Shown piece after piece: positions 5,863 through 7,848 of a stretch of DNA of 7,848 nt. A program made the position numbers and the translations under genes. Every line of letters begins with the position of its first letter. The stretch's first letter is position 1. Source of the stretch: Verrucomicrobia bacterium 12-59-8 (GTDB lineage Bacteria; Verrucomicrobiota; Verrucomicrobiae; Verrucomicrobiales; Verrucomicrobiaceae); assembly GCA_002279765.1 (NCBI GenBank), contig NCCR01000224.1, forward strand, positions 1-7,848, given 5' to 3'. The notes under the pieces were generated by a model, which had not been told where the DNA came from, ran no database searches, and saw only the letters and a program-made list of their open reading frames with translations.

Positions 5863-6180
5863 CGGGTGTGGTATTTGGTGGTATTGGAGGCTGTGGCTGG
5901 TCCTGATCCGTCTTGGCAGGGGCTACGCCGGTGGTGGTGGCTTCGGCTGCGCCGCCCAGGAGGGCTCCGCCGATGCCTGCCTGGAGGGTTTCTTCGATGA
6001 TCTCTTTCCAGGGCTTGTTGGGGTTGTAGGTGTAGCGCTCGATGATGCCCTGGATGAGCTGGTCGGGGGGCTTCTTCGCGCAGGCCTTCCTTCACACTGC
6101 CGGCGGCGACGGCTTTGAACCACTGGCGGAAGTTTTCCTTGAAGGCGGGCTGTCGCAGCAGGGCCTCGATGCCCTGGGTG
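5863..6180 (-). repeat. Carrier repeat, copy 2
   Basis: This is the carrier repeat shared with 3165-3568 and 7451-7848, but cut short: the unit breaks off abruptly at 6180, in the codons for TQGIE. Sequence from 6181 to 6265 has no counterpart in the other copies. The repeat contains the G6 run responsible for the frameshift of cassette 2. Confidence 0.8.
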
Positions 6181-6265
6181 GCCGCGCCTTTACAAACGAG
6201 GCTTCCTCGATGCGTTTGCGCGTGGCATCCACGCCGGTTTCAGGAAGTTGAAGCTCTCTTGATTC

Positions 6266-6760
6266 CTAAAGTGCATCTTCTGGCACCGGCTCTCCCGCCT
6301 TCCGTGCTCGAAGTCTTTTCATATGCGGAACTACCACATCTTTGATGAACGGATCATCCGCGTTTCTGACATTGAAGTGAACCTTCTCCCATTGCTCTGC
6401 GCAATCCAGAGCTTCGGTGTAACGCTTCTGGTAGGCGAGGCTGAGAGCCAGAGTCATGCGAAAGTCTGCAAGGTAGCAGTCGCGCTCCGGACTCCAGTTG
6501 CCGCCGGCCACCGCTCTTTTTCGCAGATAGGTCTCCAAACTCTTTCTTGCAGCCTCTTCGGCCATGATGGGCTGGTTCAAACGCAGATGCATCAGAGCCA
6601 CTCGCTCCCATTGAAAGGCCGCCAACTGCAAATGCACGCGGTTGTCTTCGATAAGGTCGAGCATATCGTGACTCAATGCGATGCCAGCTTTATAATTGCC
6701 TTGCGCCTCTGCCTCAAAGCTTCTCTGCCTAAGGTCCTCAATTTTCTCCCCGTTTGTCAT
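6266..6760 (-). CDS. TPR-like helical protein, candidate immunity protein of cassette 3
   Basis: This 164-residue protein begins MTNGEKIEDLRQRSFEAEAQ. It is built of paired amphipathic helices with TPR-like spacing: RSFEAEAQGNYKAGIALSHD, then ERVALMHLRLNQPIMAEEAA, then MTLALSLAYQKRYTEALDCA. The A-x-x-Y-x-x-A-L signature is clearest in the last of these. There is no signal peptide or membrane segment, so it should be cytosolic. It starts 24 bp after the cassette 3 stop codon, with an AT-rich leader and no Shine-Dalgarno sequence. Helical-repeat proteins are known as immunity or adaptor partners, and its position directly after the tip argues for immunity. It could instead be an unrelated TPR chaperone. 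It is followed by about 85 bp of unmatched sequence before the broken end of cassette 2. Confidence 0.7.
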   Translation of the reverse strand: MTNGEKIEDLRQRSFEAEAQGNYKAGIALSHDMLDLIEDNRVHLQLAAFQWERVALMHLRLNQPIMAEEAARKSLETYLRKRAVAGGNWSPERDCYLADFRMTLALSLAYQKRYTEALDCAEQWEKVHFNVRNADDPFIKDVVVPHMKRLRARKAGEPVPEDAL

Positions 6761-6784
6761 GATATGATGAGTTTTTATTGTTAT

Positions 6785-7848
6785 TCAATAACCTTCCATG
6801 CCGTCCCACTTGTTTAATCGGTTTACATTTTCATGTGGTTTCCCGGGGTTGTAGGCTGGTGGTTCTCCAGGAACATCTGTAGTGCCTTTGTATTCATACT
6901 CTAGCCACTTCGGATGTCCTTGAACAGTGCTTATTGTGCTTTTGCCATCCAACACAACAGAGTTCAAACGATGTTGTCCTTCATCCACATAAATTCTTCC
7001 TTCTGGCGTGAGAAAGGCCGCTGTGTCATCATCTCCACCGCCACGCCCTCCTTTTTTTGCGCTGTTAGGACTGCGTGCCTCTGGTGCATAAAACCGCACC
7101 CACTTTTTGCCGTCGCGCTCAAAAATAAAATAATGCTCCGAGGACTGCAACAGTTTGGCACCTTCCGGAAGTTCGGGCCTCCCGCCGCTGACGTGTGGCT
7201 TGCTTGGAAGAGAAGGTCCCACCCTTGCCAGCGCAGCCTTCGCATCCGCCAAGGCCTTTTTCTGCGTTTCATTCAGCGGCTCCTTCTGGCTTTCCAGCTT
7301 TCGTGCCTGCTCCCGCACCACCCACTGCGCCTGGGCCAGATCTGCCTGAGTTGTCGGGTGGCCGCGCTGCTCGGGCGGGCGGTTCATCACATTGTGGATG
7401 AGCTTTTGTGACTGCTCCGCGCTCAGCGGCGGAGTGGAGGGCCGGCCAACGGGTGTGGTATTAGGTGGTATTGGAGGCTGTGGCTGATCCTGGCTCGTCT
7501 CGGCAGGGGCTATGCCGGTGGTGGTGGCTTCGACTGCGCCGCCCAGGAGGGCTCCGCCGATGCCTGCCTGGAGGGTTTCTTCGATGATCTCTTTCCAGGG
7601 CTTGTTGGGATTGTAGGTGTAACGCTCGATCATGCCCTGGATGAGCTGGTCGGGGGCTTCTTCGCGCAGGCCTTCCTTGACGCTGCCGGCGGCGACGGCT
7701 TTGAACCACTGGCGGAAGTTTTCTTTGAAGGCGGGCTGCCGCAGCAGGACCTCGATGCCCTGGGTGCCGCCTGCGGCGGTGAGGAGGTAGGTGCTGGCGG
7801 CTCCGGCGAGGGCGGGGATGAAGGCTTTGTTGAGCGCGGTGGCTTCGC
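6785..7848 (-). CDS. Cassette 3: carrier protein with a ParB-like C-terminal tip, N-terminus beyond the window
   Basis: The frame is open from the right edge of the window to TGA 6787-6785, giving 353 complete codons. It starts with TALNKAFIPALAGAASTYLL, so the beginning lies outside; the ATG at 7633 is internal to the carrier. The order is: hydrophobic and conserved carrier (to about 7510), Pro/Gln linker with QPQPPIPPNTTPVGRPSTPP, helical stalk with LAQAQWVVREQARKLESQKE, the boundary AALARV, and then a tip of about 140 residues. The tip contains HYFIFERDGKKWVRFYAPEA, a Lys/Gly/Asp-rich loop, AAFLTPEGRIYVDEGQHR (DEGQHR at 217-222 counted from Met 7633) and GHPKWLEYEYKG. The (D/N)EG.HR motif after a short beta-strand resembles ParB-like domains, some of which are nuclease-type toxin tips. 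This assignment is inferred from the motif only. The downstream TPR-like gene is its probable immunity partner. Confidence 0.8.
   Translation of the reverse strand, partial: EATALNKAFIPALAGAASTYLLTAAGGTQGIEVLLRQPAFKENFRQWFKAVAAGSVKEGLREEAPDQLIQGMIERYTYNPNKPWKEIIEETLQAGIGGALLGGAVEATTTGIAPAETSQDQPQPPIPPNTTPVGRPSTPPLSAEQSQKLIHNVMNRPPEQRGHPTTQADLAQAQWVVREQARKLESQKEPLNETQKKALADAKAALARVGPSLPSKPHVSGGRPELPEGAKLLQSSEHYFIFERDGKKWVRFYAPEARSPNSAKKGGRGGGDDDTAAFLTPEGRIYVDEGQHRLNSVVLDGKSTISTVQGHPKWLEYEYKGTTDVPGEPPAYNPGKPHENVNRLNKWDGMEGY
7229..7450 (-). repeat. Stalk-module repeat, cassette 3 copy
   Basis: Counterpart of 5640-5862. The longest identical blocks surround the codons for NVMNRPPEQRGHPTT and the linker GRPSTPPLS. 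Together with the adjoining carrier repeat it forms about 540 bp of homology between cassettes 2 and 3, ending on both sides at abrupt boundaries. Confidence 0.8.
7451..7848 (-). repeat. Carrier repeat, copy 3 (continues past the window)
   Basis: Counterpart of 3165-3568 and 5863-6180. The similarity with copy 1 is still strong at the last base of the window, so the repeat extends further right. The segment 7699-7733 is identical to 3413-3447 and to the remnant at 924-958. Confidence 0.85.

Larger units (their letters stand above)
5264..6180 (-). pseudogene. Cassette 2: 5'-truncated, frameshifted carrier with an unrecognised toxin-like tip
   Basis: Carrier homology begins at 6180 (ATQGIEALLRQPAF) in a frame with no start codon, because an in-frame TGA precedes it by about 20 codons. 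After REEAP the frame is lost at a G6 run (6065-6070; cassette 3 has G5). From there the next frame is open through the linker and stalk to TAA 5266-5264. In that frame a TGA lies at 6094-6092, and the first usable start is a GTG at 5833, which gives a 189-residue product consisting of stalk and tip. The tip (about residues 75-189 from that GTG) contains LAGKTKAEIEAELIARGYT, GGTVWTKPGKDG, VRIDP and DEVPHVHKE (141-149). The paired histidines and conserved Gly/Trp/Pro look like a compact toxin domain, but I cannot name the family. The unit is probably silent as a full-length toxin, though a tip-only protein remains possible. Confidence 0.7.

Noticed and set aside
5562..6095. A 177-codon frame across cassette 2
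   Set aside because: Only its first few residues (KEGLREEAP) are carrier; after the G6 run it is an out-of-frame translation of the conserved linker and stalk.

Overview
The window carries a tandem, partly decayed array of polymorphic-toxin cassettes, all encoded on the minus strand and therefore read from right to left. The recurring unit has three parts: a carrier segment (hydrophobic Gly/Ala-rich helices, a conserved block containing FKENFRQWFK, REEAPDQLIQ and ERYTYNP, then a Pro/Gln/Thr linker), a variable C-terminal toxin-like tip, and a small gene directly downstream that fits an immunity protein. The organism is a bacterium with GC-rich carrier DNA. The tips and immunity genes are visibly more AT-rich than the carriers, as expected for exchanged cassettes. 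The carriers resemble the large polyvalent proteins of phages and mobile elements. A PVC-group (Verrucomicrobiota-like) host is a guess that nothing here proves.

Layout in transcription order. (A) 7848-6785: cassette 3, open at the window edge, with a C-terminal domain resembling a ParB-like fold (DEGQHR motif), followed by a 164-aa helical, TPR-like candidate immunity gene (6760-6266). (B) 6180-5264: cassette 2, truncated at its 5' end and frameshifted at a G6 run (G5 in cassette 3), ending in an unrecognised toxin-like tip. Next, 2 bp away and behind a strong ribosome-binding site, is a 123-aa candidate immunity gene (5261-4890). (C) 4823-4600: the C-terminal remnant of an IS4-like transposase on the plus strand, which has replaced the carrier of a third cassette. 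What is left of that cassette is a DUF6883-like toxin domain (ends 4196) joined by an ATGA overlap to a DUF4926-like partner (4199-3984). (D) 3788-1023: cassette 1, a 921-aa ORF with the same carrier, a coiled-coil-like stalk, a large-polyvalent-protein-type domain and a C-terminal zincin metallopeptidase-like domain (HERVGH). (E) 975-898: a 25-codon remnant of the carrier, followed by about 600 bp with no convincing gene. (F) 262-1: the Pro-rich N-terminus of another minus-strand gene that runs off the left edge.

The carriers share DNA-level homology of about 300-540 bp. Cassettes 2 and 3 share a second module that runs to a fixed boundary at the codons for ALAR(V/L). The orphan DUF6883 cassette keeps 18 of 19 bases of exactly this boundary. 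The simplest reading is that the downstream orphan toxin/immunity modules are a reservoir whose tips can be moved onto an intact carrier by homologous recombination, while their immunity genes protect the cell. IS activity and frameshifts have silenced some units. All functional statements rest on sequence motifs read by eye; no database search was made.
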